From an uncultured Aquimarina sp. (lineage in GTDB: Bacteria > Bacteroidota > Bacteroidia > Flavobacteriales > Flavobacteriaceae), in assembly GCF_947492405.1 (NCBI RefSeq), contig NZ_CANLMP010000003.1, forward strand, positions 620,001 through 684,000: 64,000 nt of DNA, written 5' to 3'. Of this stretch, positions 62,280-64,000 are shown piece after piece. The translations under genes were made by a program, and so were the position numbers. The notes beneath the pieces were generated by a model. The model did no database searches and was not told where the DNA came from. It saw nothing but the letters and a program-made list of their open reading frames with translations. Positions within the stretch are counted from its first letter, which is position 1, and every line of letters starts with the position of its first letter.

Positions 62280-64000
62280 ATGAACACTTATAATGATTAT
62301 ATCAGGGAGATCGAAGAAAGGAAATCCCTTGGGTTACACCCTAAGCCAATTGATGGAGCTGAGTTATTAAGCGAAGTTATTTCGCAAATTAAGGATAACA
62401 ATAATGCACATCGCGATGATTCTCTAAACTTTTTTATTTATAATGTTTTACCCGGTACAACGAGTGCTGCTGGTGTAAAAGCTAAGTTTTTAAAGGAGAT
62501 TATTTTAGGCCAAGAGGTAGTAAAAGAAATTACTCCAACTTTTGCTTATGAACAATTATCTCATATGAAAGGAGGCCCTTCTGTCGAGGTTTTATTAGAT
62601 CTTGCTTTAGGAGACGATGCTGCTATTGCTGTTGAAGCTGCTAAAGTATTAAAGACTCAAGTGTTCTTGTACGAAGCAGATATGGAGCGTTTAGAAAATG
62701 CTTTTAAAGCAGGTAGTGCCATCGCTAAAGAACTTATCGAAAGTTATGCGCAAGCAGAATTCTTTACCGAGTTGCCTGAGATTGATGAAGAAATAGAGGT
62801 TGTGACTTATATCGCAGGTGTAGGTGATATTTCTACAGATTTATTATCTCCGGGAGCAGATGCACATTCAAGATCGGATCGCGAGTTACACGGTCAGTGT
62901 ATGTTTGAGCATAATAAAGATATGCAAAATGAATTGTTAGCCTTAAAAGAGCAACATCCTGATAAACGTGTGATGTTAATTGCAGAAAAAGGAACTATGG
63001 GAGTAGGTTCTTCGAGAATGTCAGGTGTAAACAATGTAGCATTATGGACAGGTATTTCTTCTAGCCCATATGTGCCATTTATTAATATAGCACCAGTAAT
63101 TGCAGGTACAAATGGTATAGCTCCAATTTTCTTAACAACTGTTGGTGTAACTGGTGGTATAGGAATTGACCTTAAAAACTGGGTAAAGCAAAAAGATGCT
63201 GACGGAAATACAATAGTTGATGAAGAAGGAGAGGCAATCTTAAAAGAAGAGTACTCTGTAGCTACAGGTACAGTACTTACCATAAATACTAAAACAAAGA
63301 AATTATATAACGGAGATAAAGAATTAAAAGATATCTCAACTGCTTTAACACCACCAAAAATGGAGTTTATTAAGGCAGGAGGTTCTTATGCAGTTGTTTT
63401 CGGTAAGAAATTACAAACATTTGCTTGTAAAGTTTTAGAAATAGATGTTCCTCAAGTATACGCTGCTTCTAAAGAAGTTTCTGTAGATGGACAAGGTTTA
63501 ACTGCTGTTGAGAAAATTTTCAACAGAAATGCAGTAGGAACAACACCAGGAAAAACATTACACGCAGGTTCAAATGTTAGAGTTGAAGTTAATATTGTAG
63601 GTTCTCAGGATACTACAGGTTTAATGACTTCTCAAGAATTAGAGATGATGGCTGCTACGGTTATTTCTCCAATTGTTGATGCAGGGTATCAATCAGGATG
63701 TCATACAGCTTCTGTTTGGGATGATAAGTCTAAAGCTAACATTCCAAGATTAATGAAATTTATGAATGACTTCGGATTAGTTACTGCACGTCACCCTAAA
63801 GGGAAATATCATGCAATGACAGATGTAATTCATAAAGTATTAAATGATATTGCGGTTGATGATTGGGATGTGATTATAGGTGGAGATTCACACACACGTA
63901 TGGCAAAAGGTGTTGCCTTTGGAGCGGATTCAGGTACAGTTGCTTTAGCATTAGCTACAGGAGAAGCTACTATGCCAATTCCAGAGTCTGTAAAGGTTAC
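62280..64000 (+). CDS. acnB: Aconitate hydratase B (bifunctional aconitase/2-methylisocitrate dehydratase), 5' part
   Basis: An open frame from the ATG at 62280 to the window end, 573 codons, with the 3' third missing (AcnB proteins are about 860-930 residues). The first 160 residues match the AcnB N-terminal HEAT-like domain (HPKPIDGAEL, VLPGTTSAAGVKAKFLKEI, HMKGGPSVEVLLDLAL). It then shows the swivel domain (DISTDLLSPGADAHSRSDRELHGQC, KGTMGVGSSRMSGVNN) and the start of the catalytic domain (VGTTPGKTLHAG, VWDDKSKANIPRLM, GGDSHTRMAKGVAFGADSGT). Iron-sulfur-binding cysteines beyond this point are outside the window. The enzyme interconverts citrate and isocitrate in the TCA cycle. Confidence 0.95.
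   Translation, partial: MNTYNDYIREIEERKSLGLHPKPIDGAELLSEVISQIKDNNNAHRDDSLNFFIYNVLPGTTSAAGVKAKFLKEIILGQEVVKEITPTFAYEQLSHMKGGPSVEVLLDLALGDDAAIAVEAAKVLKTQVFLYEADMERLENAFKAGSAIAKELIESYAQAEFFTELPEIDEEIEVVTYIAGVGDISTDLLSPGADAHSRSDRELHGQCMFEHNKDMQNELLALKEQHPDKRVMLIAEKGTMGVGSSRMSGVNNVALWTGISSSPYVPFINIAPVIAGTNGIAPIFLTTVGVTGGIGIDLKNWVKQKDADGNTIVDEEGEAILKEEYSVATGTVLTINTKTKKLYNGDKELKDISTALTPPKMEFIKAGGSYAVVFGKKLQTFACKVLEIDVPQVYAASKEVSVDGQGLTAVEKIFNRNAVGTTPGKTLHAGSNVRVEVNIVGSQDTTGLMTSQELEMMAATVISPIVDAGYQSGCHTASVWDDKSKANIPRLMKFMNDFGLVTARHPKGKYHAMTDVIHKVLNDIAVDDWDVIIGGDSHTRMAKGVAFGADSGTVALALATGEATMPIPESVKV

Noticed and set aside
62894..63283. A 129-codon open frame on the minus strand inside acnB
   Set aside because: It lies entirely within a strongly supported coding region, has no recognisable protein features and arises from the codon pattern of the plus-strand gene.

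Overview
The window looks like a chromosomal segment of a marine-type member of the Flavobacteriaceae (Bacteroidota). The evidence is an AT-rich sequence, the Bacteroidota promoter form TTG-N19-21-TAnnTTTG in front of several genes (best at 16903-16934 and 55161-55190), almost no Shine-Dalgarno sequences, several TTG/GTG starts, many lipoproteins, a ThuA protein with a type IX secretion C-terminal domain, AcnB-type aconitase and the bacillithiol enzyme BshC. I cannot name the genus from the sequence alone. No tRNA, rRNA, insertion sequence, prophage or CRISPR array was found.

Layout. 1-4.6 kb: the 3' part of bshC, then a minus-strand block of loosely connected accessory genes (DUF1801 protein, membrane protein, metallo-beta-lactamase-fold hydrolase with a Crp/Fnr regulator, LRR-like protein). 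4.9-9 kb: secreted ThuA protein, PNPOx-like flavoprotein, esterase lipoprotein and guaA. 9-20 kb: a LysM protein, DUF922 and DUF3820 proteins, an amidohydrolase, lysA, a LON-domain protein, sucC, a cupin, ferritin and an unlisted 47-codon Cys/Lys-rich ORF with its own promoter and terminator. 20-33 kb: envelope and secreted proteins, a YARHG protein coupled to a possible clan-CD-like protein, the DUF2339-DUF3999 pair, an ECF42-type sigma factor with two DGPF (YCII) proteins, an AraC regulator, a PEBP protein and a cupin fusion. 34-41.8 kb: a purine-catabolism cluster (xanthine dehydrogenase small and large subunits, a membrane protein, XdhC, guanine deaminase), then a PLP enzyme behind a structured leader. 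42-52 kb: MORN-type protein, cold-shock protein, an overlapping hydrolase/ECF sigma/membrane-protein operon, a PagL-like protein, a yeast-like cytosine deaminase, and a GH16 lipoprotein with a perfect LacI-type operator upstream. 52.6-64 kb: guaB, OmpH/Skp, an operon of three parvulin-type chaperones plus MoxR, a small charged secreted protein and the 5' two thirds of acnB.

How the genes fit together. Three themes recur. Purine metabolism: GuaB and GuaA make GMP, while guanine deaminase and the xanthine dehydrogenase set take guanine to urate. Envelope biogenesis: Skp, three periplasmic PPIases, LysM and PagL-like proteins. Central carbon metabolism: SucC and AcnB. The most interesting leads are the small Cys/Lys-rich ORF after ferritin, the YARHG plus His/Cys-dyad pair, the cupin fusion, the structured leader at 39762-39832 and the LacI-type operator before the GH16 gene. 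I found no clear new defence or mobile system.
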